Below are positions 46,007-55,238 of a stretch of 64,000 nucleotides of DNA, in pieces. Made by a program: the position numbers and the translations under genes. The notes below the pieces were generated by a model that saw nothing but the letters and a program-made list of their open reading frames with translations, was not told the origin of the DNA and did not search any database. The stretch is from Legionella worsleiensis (GTDB taxonomy: Bacteria > Pseudomonadota > Gammaproteobacteria > Legionellales > Legionellaceae): contig NZ_LNZC01000031.1 of the NCBI RefSeq assembly GCF_001467535.1, positions 189,730-253,729 on the forward strand, written 5' to 3'. Within the stretch, counting starts at the first letter, position 1. Each line of letters begins with the position of its first letter.

Positions 46007-46726
46007 ATGTATTCTTGTCGTAACCGTAAATTTTATCTTGTTTGGTTGTTCTTGTTATCAGGAAGTATGATTTTAACTGGATGTGTCGATTTATCCGGTT
46101 CGCAGAGCACCTACAGAAAGAAAATGCCACATGATGCTGGCGTAACACGACCCCATTCTTTAAAAAATAATACCAAGCCCGTAAATGACGGTGAAATTCA
46201 CACCATGCGTGGAGGCCTGGGTATTTTTAGTAAAGGAATGAATCAACTAAGAGATAAGGCCGCTGATACTTATCACATCTCTTCTCAAAGTACTATGTGG
46301 TACAACGCTGGTGATGTCAGTCGTACTATAATCAACAGTTATTATCATCAAAAGAAACGCCATCCCATAATACTGGTTGGTCATTCTTTGGGAGCTAATG
46401 AGCAGATAAAAGTGGCTCGTAACCTCGATAAAGCCGGAATTCCGGTGGCGTTATTGGTTACTGTTGATGCGGTATCTCAAACTATAGTCCCTCCAAATGT
46501 CAAAGAGGTGCTTAACGTCTATAAACCGGGTTACGTTCCCATGTTTAGTGGTTTGAAGTTAAGAGCCGTAAATCCCCAATCAACTCATATTGAAAACGTC
46601 AATGTAGAGTCATTAAAAGACGTCAATGTAAATCATTTTACCATTGATAAAGATGCAGTCGTGCAAGCGATGATAATGAAAAAAGTTGAAAAGGTGTTAA
46701 TTGATGGAAATAGAAAGGACGCATAA
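46007..46726 (+). CDS. Lipoprotein with alpha/beta-hydrolase motif
   Basis: This 239-residue protein has a lipoprotein signal (LFLLSGSMILTGC, acylated Cys near residue 26). The mature part has HTMRGGLGIFSKGMNQLRDK near 65-84 and the nucleophile elbow GHSLGA near 124-129 with Ser126, as in esterases and lipases. VTVDAVSQTI near 150 may supply the acid residue, and a His occurs in NVNHFTID near 210. I do not recognise a characterised member. No Shine-Dalgarno sequence is visible. It overlaps the next gene, a flavin monooxygenase, by 23 bases, so the two are probably co-expressed. Confidence 0.75.
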   Translation: MYSCRNRKFYLVWLFLLSGSMILTGCVDLSGSQSTYRKKMPHDAGVTRPHSLKNNTKPVNDGEIHTMRGGLGIFSKGMNQLRDKAADTYHISSQSTMWYNAGDVSRTIINSYYHQKKRHPIILVGHSLGANEQIKVARNLDKAGIPVALLVTVDAVSQTIVPPNVKEVLNVYKPGYVPMFSGLKLRAVNPQSTHIENVNVESLKDVNVNHFTIDKDAVVQAMIMKKVEKVLIDGNRKDA

Positions 46727-48035
46727 AAAAAGCTCATCACCTCGTATCTGCGTCATTGGCGCAGGCCCGAGTGGAATTGCCGCAATTAAAAATTTGCAGG
46801 AACATGGTTTAACCAATATTACAGCATTTGAAAAAAACAATCAGATAGGCGGTAATTGGGTATATGATGAGCAGAATAATCATTCAAGCGTTTATGAAAC
46901 CACCCATATAATCAGCTCAAAGAGATGGTCAGAATTTGATGATTTTCCTATGCCTGCAGATTATTCTGATTATCCTTCTCATACGCAATTACTCGATTAC
47001 TTTCATAGTTACGCCCAAAAATTTAATTTGCATCAATACATTCGGTTTAATACCACAGTAATAAAAGCTACTCGTACTGAAGATGATTTGTGGCATATTC
47101 TTTATGAGGATGCCCAAGGGCAACATGAAGAGCATTATGATTATTTGCTGGTAGCCAATGGTCATCATTGGGATCCTTACATGCCCGAGTATCAAGGCGA
47201 GTTTTCCGGGGAAGTGCTTCATTCCCATCAGTATAAAAAAGCATCTGTTTTTAAAAACAAACGAGTGCTGGTTATCGGTGGTGGAAATTCGGCTTGTGAT
47301 GTAGCGGTAGAAATTTCTCGAGTGTCCCCTAAAACATGCATCAGCATGCGCAGGGGCTATCATATTTTTCCCAAATTTATTTTTGGTAAACCTACTGATG
47401 ATGCAGTGGCTAAAATTCAATGGATGCCAGGATGGTTGAGACAGAAATTTATCAGTTTGGTTGTTAGAGGATTGCAGGGACGCTACGGTAAATACAAACT
47501 GATGAAACCCGATTGTGGCCCTTTAGAAATACATCCTACCATAAATTCGGAACTGTTGTATTTTATTCGGCATGGAAAAATTACGCCTCGTCCAGGACTA
47601 TCTCATTTTTCCGACAGAGTTGTGCATTTTACTGATGGCTCTCAGGATGAATTTGATACAGTTATTTTTGCGACGGGTTATAAAATCAGTTTTCCATTTT
47701 TCGATAAAGAATGTCTGGATTTTAGTAACGTAACTCAAGTGCCTCTCTATCGTAAAATGATGCATCCTGATTATGATAATTTATATTTTATTGGTCTTTG
47801 CCAACCACAAGGGTGTATTTGGCCTTTGGCTGATTATCAGGCAAAAATTGTCGCCCGCATTATTGCTGGAACATTAGAACGTCCAAAACAGTTGCATCAA
47901 AAAATAGAAAAAGAAATGAAAAGACCCCATTATCGTTTCAAATCTAATAGGCGTCATGCTTTAGAGGTCGATTATCACGTGTTCAGGCGTGAATTATTAG
48001 ATATGTTAGAAAAAAACAAGGTCGTGGGAACATAG
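46704..48035 (+). CDS. Flavin-containing monooxygenase
   Basis: This 443-residue cytoplasmic enzyme starts at the ATG 46704 after AAGGTG. It has the FAD site ICVIGAGPSGIAAIKNLQ near 15-32, a WVYDEQNNHSSVYETT segment, the FMO fingerprint region ending in QGEFSGEVLHSHQYKK, and the NADPH site VLVIGGGNSACDVAVE near 188-203. It follows the class B monooxygenase/FMO pattern; it may oxygenate nitrogen or sulfur, or act as a Baeyer-Villiger enzyme. It is convergent with an SDR gene 23 bases away; FMO and SDR enzymes are often found together in ketone or lipid breakdown. Confidence 0.88.
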   Translation: MEIERTHKKSSSPRICVIGAGPSGIAAIKNLQEHGLTNITAFEKNNQIGGNWVYDEQNNHSSVYETTHIISSKRWSEFDDFPMPADYSDYPSHTQLLDYFHSYAQKFNLHQYIRFNTTVIKATRTEDDLWHILYEDAQGQHEEHYDYLLVANGHHWDPYMPEYQGEFSGEVLHSHQYKKASVFKNKRVLVIGGGNSACDVAVEISRVSPKTCISMRRGYHIFPKFIFGKPTDDAVAKIQWMPGWLRQKFISLVVRGLQGRYGKYKLMKPDCGPLEIHPTINSELLYFIRHGKITPRPGLSHFSDRVVHFTDGSQDEFDTVIFATGYKISFPFFDKECLDFSNVTQVPLYRKMMHPDYDNLYFIGLCQPQGCIWPLADYQAKIVARIIAGTLERPKQLHQKIEKEMKRPHYRFKSNRRHALEVDYHVFRRELLDMLEKNKVVGT

Positions 48036-48058
48036 CAAGCGAGCCAATCCAGTGCATT

Positions 48059-48898
48059 TTAAACTGATGAGCGTTTACGCTTGATTAGAGAGCTCATTAG
48101 TTTTTCAACATTATTCAGGTAGGGATTTTCTTGTTGAATTATGGACTTGGTGCGCTCCTCACAATACCCCTTAACTTCTTTGTCTGGCAAGATATAAAAT
48201 CGTTTTTTCTCTACTTCCTGGATGATATGTAACGCAACCTCTGATGCAGGCCTTGAGTGAGCTAAAAGAGAATTCAAGGATTGATGAAATGGTGCATTTG
48301 TTTCTGGTGAATTATGTGCTAACAAAGCAGTATCGGTAAATGAAGGAAAAACAATAGAAACATCGATGGGATATTCTAGTCGGCGCAAATCATAAAATAA
48401 TGACTCGGACAATGCCAGTACAGCATGTTTTGACATAGAGTAGGCTCCAACATGAGAGCCGGAGCATAACCCGTACAAGCTTGCCATATTGATAATATGG
48501 GAACGTATTTTTTGCTGTTGTAAATAAGGCATAAAAATTCGGATGATATGAGTCATGCCATACAAATTCACATCCATTACCTGATTGAGTTGTTTTGGCG
48601 TCAACTCCCAAACAGGTGCCAAAGTTCCAATAATTCCGGCATTATTAAAAAGCCAGTCTATTTGTCCGCATTGGATTTTTACATAGTGAAGCAGATGGTC
48701 TATTTCATCGGGTATCGTGATATCACAGTTTTTAGGGAATACTGAATCGGGGTATAAAGTTGCCAGTTCCTGTGCGGCTTGTATTAGTTTGTCATGATCC
48801 TTGTCGACCATGACGACTTTGACGCCACGTTGCAGGCATGCTTGACTGAGAGCCAGGCCTATACCACTTGCAGCTCCCGTGATTACAGCAACCTTCAT
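48059..48898 (-). CDS. Short-chain dehydrogenase/reductase
   Basis: This 279-residue classical SDR has the NAD(P) site TGAASGIGLAL near 7-17, NNAG near 89-92, the catalytic Ser in NMASLYG near 142, and Tyr-Lys in YSMSK near 158-162. An Asp after the second strand (MVDKD near 30) favours NAD over NADP. The substrate is unknown. The C-terminal 40 residues are basic. It is convergent with the flavin monooxygenase. Confidence 0.9.
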   Translation of the reverse strand: MKVAVITGAASGIGLALSQACLQRGVKVVMVDKDHDKLIQAAQELATLYPDSVFPKNCDITIPDEIDHLLHYVKIQCGQIDWLFNNAGIIGTLAPVWELTPKQLNQVMDVNLYGMTHIIRIFMPYLQQQKIRSHIINMASLYGLCSGSHVGAYSMSKHAVLALSESLFYDLRRLEYPIDVSIVFPSFTDTALLAHNSPETNAPFHQSLNSLLAHSRPASEVALHIIQEVEKKRFYILPDKEVKGYCEERTKSIIQQENPYLNNVEKLMSSLIKRKRSSV

Positions 48899-49248
48899 TT
48901 CAGTTCTCCAGTATCCTGATTATTAAGTGGATTGGTGTACTTAAACTACATGCAACCTTTATTATGGAGTTGATGATTTAATTTAAGTATCCTGATTGCG
49001 CAAGGGTATCATAATTTATTCTGATTCCAAACTGTAACGATCAAAAGCTCTGAATCAAACGATGAGGTTTTAAAAGAGTCTTAATGATTTCAAAGTACCT
49101 TTCCACGAACTTCAATTAAGTACGTAAATTACATTTCAAGATAATATTGGCTATTAAAGATTAATACTGAATAAATAATTAACCAATTAGCTGCAAAATT
49201 GACTTACTTTGCTATAATTTAAAGATGGTCCTCCATTAAGGTGTTACT
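48899..49248. other. Gap upstream of the mini-gene
   Basis: AT-rich, with no other supported ORF. It holds the SDR promoter region and, near 49118-49134, TTCAATTAAGTACGTAAAT, which matches the tail of the R repeats near 24.4 kb and is probably a relic of one. Confidence 0.4.
49208..49218 (+). promoter_or_regulatory. Extended -10 promoter of the Pro/Glu-rich mini-gene
   Basis: TTTGCTATAAT contains a perfect TATAAT at 49213-49218 with the TGn extension directly before it. It lies 31 bases upstream of the TTG start at 49249. No good -35 is present, as is common for extended -10 promoters. Confidence 0.5.
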
Positions 49249-49398
49249 TTGAAAAATGGCGAACTACCCGAAGAGCCCTATGAATATCCTGAAGAGCCTT
49301 GGGAATATCCTGTAGATCCAGACATACCAGAGCCTGGTTATCCCGAATTACCGGAACCTGAACCGGTTGTGACTCCAGAGCCTGGATTTGAAAAGTAA
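49249..49398 (+). CDS. 49-residue Pro/Glu/Tyr-rich mini-protein
   Basis: A TTG start, seven bases after AAGG, opens a 49-codon frame. It contains EEPYEYPEEPWEYP, encoded by a 21-base tandem repeat, and then further PEPGYP and PEPEP units. The predicted product is very acidic and unstructured, with no signal peptide. It ends one base before the convergent trpC stop. It is too short for usual gene callers. A second frame from an ATG at 49255 gives only 19 codons and no repeat. I do not recognise it. Confidence 0.55.
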   Translation: MKNGELPEEPYEYPEEPWEYPVDPDIPEPGYPELPEPEPVVTPEPGFEK

Positions 49399-49399
49399 T

Positions 49400-50182
49400 T
49401 CAGTTTGGGTTGCTCATCAATTCCTTGAGTGCTGAGCCTATGTTTGGCGAGCGCATCAGACTTTCCCCAATAAGAAAGGTATTGATACCATGCGATTGCA
49501 TGAGTTCAATGTCTTTTCGGGTATTAATGCCACTTTCTGTGATAATGATTTTATCTTCGGGTATATACTGTTTTAGTTGAATAGATAATTGCATGTCGGT
49601 TTTAAATGTATGCAAACTGCGGTTGTTGATCCCAATTAACGGGGTAGGTAATTTTAGAGCCCTTTCCAGCTCTTCTTGGGTATGACTTTCAACCAGTACT
49701 GCAAGGTCAAGTTCCTGAGCTATCTGACAAAAATCGGTGAGCTGCATGTCATCTAACATAGCGACAATAAGCAGGATGCAGTCAGCCCCCAGCGCCAAAC
49801 TCTCATGGATTTGGTATGAATCTATGATGAAATCTTTTCTTAAAACCGGAAGAGAGCAATGAGACTTGGCACATGCCAAATAATCAGGATGCCCCTGAAA
49901 AAAGTGTTTATCGGTGAGAACGGACAGACATTTTGCGCCGTTTTGAGCATAAGCTGTAGCTATTTCGCCTACGTTGAAGTCTTCTCTGATTAATCCTTTG
50001 CTTGGTGATGCTTTTTTAATTTCTGCGATGATGGCAGGAGAGGGGGATGATCGCAGTGCGGTTACAAAATCTCTTTTTTCCAGAGCGTGTTCTTTGGCCA
50101 TAGAACCCAGGGGGATATTTTTTTTAGAATAGGCAACTTCTTCCTGCTTATGTGCTGCTATACGCTGTAAAATACTAGTCAT
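49400..50182 (-). CDS. trpC: Indole-3-glycerol phosphate synthase
   Basis: TrpC closes the indole ring in tryptophan synthesis. The 260-residue monofunctional barrel lacks the TrpF half found in E. coli. Marks are [17 protein letters not shown] near 52-68 with the catalytic Lys, [16 protein letters not shown] near 111-126, [12 protein letters not shown] near 178-189, [10 protein letters not shown] and [11 protein letters not shown] near 235-245. It overlaps trpD by 8 bases and is last in the kdsD-to-trpC string. Confidence 0.97.
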   Translation of the reverse strand: MTSILQRIAAHKQEEVAYSKKNIPLGSMAKEHALEKRDFVTALRSSPSPAIIAEIKKASPSKGLIREDFNVGEIATAYAQNGAKCLSVLTDKHFFQGHPDYLACAKSHCSLPVLRKDFIIDSYQIHESLALGADCILLIVAMLDDMQLTDFCQIAQELDLAVLVESHTQEELERALKLPTPLIGINNRSLHTFKTDMQLSIQLKQYIPEDKIIITESGINTRKDIELMQSHGINTFLIGESLMRSPNIGSALKELMSNPN

Positions 50183-51209
50183 GATGAGCTTCTTTTTTTA
50201 AATTTTGAGTCAAAATACGCAGGCTGTTAAAACAGGTTGCTGCTTTACCGCTATCTATGGACATTTTGGCCAACTCCAAGGCTTGGTCAAAGGATATATC
50301 ATCTGTGGCGCAATAAATTGCAGCTGCGGAGTTCAGCACAACCATATCTCGTGCTGCTCCTGGTTGTCCCGAAAATACAGATGTAATTAATTCCATGCTG
50401 TGTTGGGGTGAGTCAACTATTATGGCATCAAGTGAGGCGTGTTTTATTCCAAAGTGTTCGGGATTGATGACCCATTCTTTGTATACGCCCTTGTGGTATT
50501 CTACTACATCAGTAGGAGCTGCAATGCTGATTTCATCTAATCCATCCTGTGAGCTGATTACCAGTGACCGTTCGCTACCCAAATTGGCCAATACTCTGGA
50601 TATAGGCTTTAACCATGTACCCGGATACACCCCGACAACCTGTTTTTTTACCTGCGCTGGATTGACCAGTGGGCCTAGCAGATTAAACAAGGTTCTAATG
50701 CCTAATTGTTGACGTGCTAACCGTGCGTGTTGCATGGCGGGATGATAATGTGGTGCAAATAAAAAAGCCAAGCCACATTGTTCTATGCAGGTAAGGATTT
50801 GTTGGTCATCAAGATGCAACATAAATCCTGCTTGTTCCAATAAGTCTGCGCTTCCACTGCGGCTGGAGACAGACCGATTTCCATGTTTTGCCACCTTAAT
50901 TCCAGCGCCCGCTGTAACAAAACTACAGGCTGTGGATACGTTAAAGGTGTTTTTTCCGTCGCCACCTGTGCCAACAATATCAATTAATTGTTCGCCCAAA
51001 TCTATGGAATGCGCCATGTTCTGCATGACTTTTGCTGCGGCAGTCAGCTCACTGACCGTTTCTCCTTTCATGCGCATAAGCACTAAAAATGTAGCGATGT
51101 GCAAATCGTTTAATTGACCTGTCATACAGTCTTGTATGACTTCAAACATTTGCGTCGAGTCAAGATCGTTTTTTGCGATGAGATGTTCAAAGAGTTGGCT
51201 GGGTTTCAT
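50175..51209 (-). CDS. trpD: Anthranilate phosphoribosyltransferase
   Basis: TrpD transfers the ribosyl group of PRPP to anthranilate. The 344-residue protein has the PRPP site [17 protein letters not shown] near 78-94, [20 protein letters not shown] near 108-127, and the anthranilate-site [18 protein letters not shown] near 156-173 with [10 protein letters not shown]. It overlaps trpG by 23 bases and trpC by 8. Confidence 0.97.
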   Translation of the reverse strand: MKPSQLFEHLIAKNDLDSTQMFEVIQDCMTGQLNDLHIATFLVLMRMKGETVSELTAAAKVMQNMAHSIDLGEQLIDIVGTGGDGKNTFNVSTACSFVTAGAGIKVAKHGNRSVSSRSGSADLLEQAGFMLHLDDQQILTCIEQCGLAFLFAPHYHPAMQHARLARQQLGIRTLFNLLGPLVNPAQVKKQVVGVYPGTWLKPISRVLANLGSERSLVISSQDGLDEISIAAPTDVVEYHKGVYKEWVINPEHFGIKHASLDAIIVDSPQHSMELITSVFSGQPGAARDMVVLNSAAAIYCATDDISFDQALELAKMSIDSGKAATCFNSLRILTQNLKKEAHHD

Positions 51210-51765
51210 AACTTAAAAAATTCTCTAATAATTGCAGCCCATATTGGCTTAAAATAGCTTCAGGGTGGAATTGTAGACCAAAAAGAGGGTATTGACGATG
51301 CGATATTGCCATAATTGTGTTATCGACCCAGGCATCAATCGAAAAACACTCCGGTAAACTGGCTTGCTCTACGGCCAACGAGTGGTATCTTGTGGCTTTA
51401 AATCTGTCAGGAATATTTTTAAAAAGCCCTTTGCTGTTATGTTCAATTTCCGAGGTTTTGCCGTGCATGATTTCAGGTGCTGGAATAATGGTTCCCCCAA
51501 AAGCTTGCGCCAGGCATTGATGACCAAGACAAACTCCCAAAATGGGAAGTTCCTTATGCAATGTTTTGATTGCTTCAAGTGAAATGCCCGCTTCGTTAGG
51601 CGAGTTTGGTCCAGGAGAGATAACCAAAAATTGGGGGGCAAGTTTTCTTATATCATCAATACTAATGTGATCATTAGGATGCACGATAACCGTTTGGTGC
51701 AAACATTGGAAATATTGAACCAGGTTGTAAGTGAAGGAATCGTAATTATCGATGAGTAAAAGCAT
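51187..51765 (-). CDS. trpG: Anthranilate synthase component II (glutamine amidotransferase)
   Basis: TrpG supplies ammonia from glutamine to TrpE, or as PabA to PabB. The start at 51765 gives 192 residues and the classic MLLLIDNYDSFTYNLVQYF; the frame is open for 57 more codons into lptB, but those residues belong to lptB DNA. The class I triad is present: Cys in LGVCLGHQ near 78-85, and His and Glu in LQFHPEAI near 168-175. trpE is not in the window, so a dual TrpG/PabA role is possible. It begins 7 bases after lptB. Confidence 0.95.
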   Translation of the reverse strand: MLLLIDNYDSFTYNLVQYFQCLHQTVIVHPNDHISIDDIRKLAPQFLVISPGPNSPNEAGISLEAIKTLHKELPILGVCLGHQCLAQAFGGTIIPAPEIMHGKTSEIEHNSKGLFKNIPDRFKATRYHSLAVEQASLPECFSIDAWVDNTIMAISHRQYPLFGLQFHPEAILSQYGLQLLENFLSYETQPTL

Positions 51766-51772
51766 CACATAC

Positions 51773-52498
51773 CTATAAAGCAAAATCCTCGCCGAGGTAT
51801 ACCGCTCTGACTTGCTGGTTTGCCAGGATGACCTCAGGAGCGCCTTCACATAATATCTTACCCTGACTGACAATATAGGCTCTTTCGCAAATATCCAGGG
51901 TTTCGCGAACATTGTGATCGGTAATGAGCACACCAATTCCCTGATTACACAAATGTTGGATGATCTTTTTGATGTCTATTACTGAGATAGGGTCAACTCC
52001 CGCAAAAGGTTCATCAAGTAAAATAAAGGAAGGTTCAATCGCCAGGGCTCTGGCAATTTCAACTCGTCTTCGCTCTCCACCGGATAAAGACATCCCCAGA
52101 CTTTTTTCAATATGGGTAATGTGGAATTCCTGAAGCAGCAGATCCAGTTTTTCCTCTCGAGCCTGTTCGTCCAAATCAGTTCTCAGTTGTAAAATGGCCA
52201 TGATGTTTTCCGCAACGGTCAATTTGCGAAATACGGATGCCTCTTGAGGAAGATAACTTATACCCAATCGCGCTCTTTGGTGCATGGCACTTTGCGTGAT
52301 GTCCTGGTTATTGAGAATAATCTGCCCTTCATCACAGGATTGCAGCCCCACTATCATATAAAAACAGGTGGTTTTACCCGCTCCATTAGGCCCAAGTAAC
52401 CCTACACATTCACCTTTTTTGATGTGAATACTGATGCCGTTAACTACAGTTCTGGATTTGAATGCTTTTTTTAACTCTCTGGCTTCTAATAAACTCAT
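51773..52498 (-). CDS. lptB: LPS export ABC transporter ATPase LptB
   Basis: LptB powers removal of LPS from the inner membrane as the LptB2FG complex. The 241-residue ABC protein has Walker [10 protein letters not shown] near 35-43, the Q-loop with [14 protein letters not shown] near 80-93, signature [15 protein letters not shown] near 135-149, Walker [14 protein letters not shown] near 154-166 and the switch His in LITDHNV. It overlaps lptA by 4 bases. Confidence 0.97.
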   Translation of the reverse strand: MSLLEARELKKAFKSRTVVNGISIHIKKGECVGLLGPNGAGKTTCFYMIVGLQSCDEGQIILNNQDITQSAMHQRARLGISYLPQEASVFRKLTVAENIMAILQLRTDLDEQAREEKLDLLLQEFHITHIEKSLGMSLSGGERRRVEIARALAIEPSFILLDEPFAGVDPISVIDIKKIIQHLCNQGIGVLITDHNVRETLDICERAYIVSQGKILCEGAPEVILANQQVRAVYLGEDFAL

Positions 52499-53007
52499 GT
52501 CGGTTTCTTTTCTGGATAGATGATAATAGTTGTTCTTGTTTTGCCGTCGCTCTCAGACACTACATGTTGCTCTTGAGTATCGTAGCTGATTTTAGCCGCT
52601 GTTAAGGAATTATCGCCCTGTTCTATTCGTGCGTTTCCTATCAGCTCAATCAAATGCTTTAGTGGATAATATTTTATGGTATCAGCATAGGCATGAAAGG
52701 GTGGTTTGTTTGGTCCTGTTTCTGTCCAGTAGTGCGCTTGTTTTCCATTTTCTCCATTGGCAACAGCAAGAATTAACTGATTTTTAGCATCACCCTGGGT
52801 TATGGCTTTTGCGGCATTAAGTTTGGTTGTTCCCTGGATGAATTCGACGTTACCGATATAAACGCCTTTATGGTTTTTTTGACTTAAATCTGCTGAATCT
52901 GATACCACATGCATGGTCTGCTCTTTATCTGAGGGAAGGGCATAACCGGCCGTAACAATCAGCATTAGCGTAACCAACAGATAAAAATTACCCTTTAGCT
53001 GGCTCAT
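52495..53007 (-). CDS. lptA: LPS transport periplasmic protein LptA
   Basis: LptA forms the periplasmic bridge that carries LPS from LptC to LptD. The 170-residue protein has a signal peptide ending near GYALP (about 23) and the OstA-like beta-jellyroll with [20 protein letters not shown] near 36-55 and [20 protein letters not shown] near 106-125. It overlaps lptC by 20 bases and lptB by 4, as in the usual lptCAB order. Confidence 0.94.
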   Translation of the reverse strand: MSQLKGNFYLLVTLMLIVTAGYALPSDKEQTMHVVSDSADLSQKNHKGVYIGNVEFIQGTTKLNAAKAITQGDAKNQLILAVANGENGKQAHYWTETGPNKPPFHAYADTIKYYPLKHLIELIGNARIEQGDNSLTAAKISYDTQEQHVVSESDGKTRTTIIIYPEKKPT

Positions 53008-53560
53008 AGCTACCTCTGGCCTGATGGAGCAGCTCTACACGCTTCTCATCAAGATAAGCATTCATCCCAGTTGATTGGATGGTATTGCCCGGTTGCTCAA
53101 ACGTAACCAGTAAGTTTGATGTCGCTTTTTTTTCTTTGGGGTAATAAGTTACTTCCTCTGTTTTTAAAGTGCTCTCCTGCGTTTTATCACCGGGATTTTG
53201 ATGAACGACTACCTGTTCTATAAACTTGATACGTTTGCCTCCTTCGTATGATTTGGCTCGCTGTGAATTAATTTCCCAGGCGGGTTGATCGTCTTGTTTG
53301 ATTATAATGTGCGGCGTTTTAAGAAGATGAATGTTGTTTTTAGGAATATGTTGCATTAACGGGGTGGTTAGTACATTAATCATTATTCCTTCGGGGTTAA
53401 ATTGTCTGACTGTTAATTGAGTAACAGTAGAGTCTATGCTGGTTGCCAAGGCATCAGCATCGAGAGTAATGTGTTTTTTTGCGCCATTAAAATACCAGAT
53501 GGAACACGTGAGTAGTGCTAACGCTAGAAAAAGCCAGAGGACTTGTTTGATGGCATTCAT
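52988..53560 (-). CDS. lptC: LPS export membrane protein LptC
   Basis: LptC receives LPS from LptB2FG and passes it to LptA. The 190-residue protein has one N-terminal membrane helix (VLWLFLALALLTCSIWYF, about 7-24) and a periplasmic jellyroll with LLKTPHIIIKQDDQPAWEIN near 79-98 and EEVTYYPKEKKATSN. It overlaps kdsC by 4 bases and lptA by 20. Confidence 0.93.
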   Translation of the reverse strand: MNAIKQVLWLFLALALLTCSIWYFNGAKKHITLDADALATSIDSTVTQLTVRQFNPEGIMINVLTTPLMQHIPKNNIHLLKTPHIIIKQDDQPAWEINSQRAKSYEGGKRIKFIEQVVVHQNPGDKTQESTLKTEEVTYYPKEKKATSNLLVTFEQPGNTIQSTGMNAYLDEKRVELLHQARGSYEPAKG

Positions 53561-54084
53561 TGTCGTAGATAACCTTCAAGTGCTAAATCCATTTTATCTT
53601 GTGCATTGAGAATAAAGTCGCAGAGTTCTCTGACTGCTCCCCGGCCACCGGTTTGTTGTGTTTGCCAATCGGCAAATTCTTTAACCTGAGTTACGGCATT
53701 TCCAACCGCAACACCTAAACCTACTTGCTGAATCAGTGGCAAATCGGGTAAATCATCGCCTATATAAGCAAATTGCTCGTCTTGCAGACCTAACGTTTCT
53801 TTCAATTGCTGGTAGGCATTGCGTTTATCTACTTGCCCTTTGAAGTAATGAACTACTCCTAATTGTTTCATGCGATGATCCACCACTGCATTGCGAGCAG
53901 TAGTTATCACAGCAACATCTATACCTGCTGCCATGAGCAGTTTTAAACCCATACCGTCCTGAACATGAAACGATTTCAGTTCATTGCCATGATTGTCTAT
54001 GTGCAGTAATCCATCGCTGAGTACTCCATCTACATCACAGATAAGACATTTTACTTTTTTTGCTTTTTCAAATAATTCGTTCAT
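53557..54084 (-). CDS. kdsC: 3-deoxy-D-manno-octulosonate 8-phosphate phosphatase
   Basis: KdsC removes phosphate from KDO-8-P. The 175-residue HAD enzyme has the nucleophile motif CDVDGVLSDG near 16-25, Thr in VITTARN near 58-64, and the acidic motif YIGDDLPDLPLI near 106-117. No extra domain is present. It lies 15 bases after kdsD and overlaps lptC by 4, so KDO supply and LPS export are co-expressed. Confidence 0.96.
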   Translation of the reverse strand: MNELFEKAKKVKCLICDVDGVLSDGLLHIDNHGNELKSFHVQDGMGLKLLMAAGIDVAVITTARNAVVDHRMKQLGVVHYFKGQVDKRNAYQQLKETLGLQDEQFAYIGDDLPDLPLIQQVGLGVAVGNAVTQVKEFADWQTQQTGGRGAVRELCDFILNAQDKMDLALEGYLRQ

Positions 54085-54099
54085 ATAGGGTTCTCTGTA

Positions 54100-55062
54100 T
54101 TAAAATACGCCTGCTTTAAGAAGATCGTGCAAGTGAAGCACAGCATGCGGTATGTTTTTATCATCTACAACTACCAAAGAAGAAATACTGTGCTTTTGCA
54201 TTATTGCCAAAGCTTCAGCAGCTAGCATTCCTTTGCGGATTGTTCTGCAGTTTTGCGTCATTACTTCTGCAAGTTGAGTTGTATTAATGTCGTATTGACG
54301 GGTCAACGTTCTGCGAATGTCGCCATCGGTGTATACCCCGACCAGATGGCCATGATTGTTGACAACGCAGGTCATGCCCAGTTTTTTTTCGGTTACTTCT
54401 ATTAGCGCTTCGCTTATAGTTGCTTTTTCGTTGACCAGTGGGAGGTTATCTCCATGGTGCCATAAATCGTCAATTTTGAGTAACAATTTTTTGCCTAACG
54501 AGCCTCCAGGATGAGACAAAGCAAAGTCTTCAGCGCTAAATCCCCTGGCTTGTAAAAGAGCTATTGCCAGTGCGTCTCCCATGACCAAAGACACAGTGGT
54601 ACTCGTTGTGGGCGCTAGACCGAGAGGACATGCCTCTTGCTTGATGCTGACATCCAGATTGACGTCGGCGGATTTTGCCAGAGTAGAATCAGGATTTCCT
54701 GTTAAGGTAATCAGCGGAACTTCAAGACGTTTTAGCAAAGGGAGTATGGTTACTATTTCATGGGTATTCCCTGAGTTGGAAATAGCAACAACGGTATCCA
54801 AAGCGGTGATCATGCCTAAATCACCGTGGCTTGCTTCACCGGGATGCATAAAAAATGCAGGGCTGCCGGTGCTGGAAAAGGTGGCTGCCAGTTTGTTGGC
54901 AATATGCCCTGATTTGCCCATTCCGGTGACTACGATTCGTCCCTTGCAGGCAAGCAACAACTCGCAGGCTTTTTCAAATCGCTCATCAATTCGCTGAGAC
55001 AATTCGAAGACAGCCTGGGCTTCAGTTTCAATAACCGCAAGTCCGAGTGTGCAAAAATTCAT
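54100..55062 (-). CDS. kdsD: Arabinose-5-phosphate isomerase
   Basis: KdsD converts ribulose-5-phosphate to arabinose-5-phosphate, the first step of KDO synthesis. The 320-residue protein has an N-terminal SIS domain (GRIVVTGMGKSGHIANKLAA near 41-60, HPGEASHGDLGMI near 77-89, SNSGNTHEI near 97-105) and two C-terminal CBS domains (about 205-320, GVYTDGDIRRTL). It leads the kdsD-kdsC-lptCAB-trpGDC string and is divergent from mlaF. Confidence 0.96.
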   Translation of the reverse strand: MNFCTLGLAVIETEAQAVFELSQRIDERFEKACELLLACKGRIVVTGMGKSGHIANKLAATFSSTGSPAFFMHPGEASHGDLGMITALDTVVAISNSGNTHEIVTILPLLKRLEVPLITLTGNPDSTLAKSADVNLDVSIKQEACPLGLAPTTSTTVSLVMGDALAIALLQARGFSAEDFALSHPGGSLGKKLLLKIDDLWHHGDNLPLVNEKATISEALIEVTEKKLGMTCVVNNHGHLVGVYTDGDIRRTLTRQYDINTTQLAEVMTQNCRTIRKGMLAAEALAIMQKHSISSLVVVDDKNIPHAVLHLHDLLKAGVF

Positions 55063-55238
55063 AGGCAGTAAATACTGTTTTTTGTTTATTTTTCATTCTA
55101 ACACAATGCTCTTGAATCATGTATCTCTATTTTTTTTTAAAAATGAATTTTTTTTTATTGCAAACGCAATTAAAAACCACATTTTTTTTTTGAACCAGTA
55201 TATACTTCTAAACTAAGACTAAAATTGGAAACTCGAGC
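55063..55238. other. Divergent promoter region with long T-tracts
   Basis: The 176 bases between kdsD and mlaF contain three runs of nine or ten T (near 55130, 55150 and 55185) spaced about 20-35 bases apart. Both envelope operons must start here. TATATACTT near 55200 is a -10 candidate for mlaF. The phased T-tracts suggest curved DNA. Confidence 0.5.

Noticed and set aside
51766-51936. N-terminal extension of trpG by 57 residues
   Set aside because: These codons overlap lptB in another frame, and normal TrpG begins MLLLIDNYDSFTYN.
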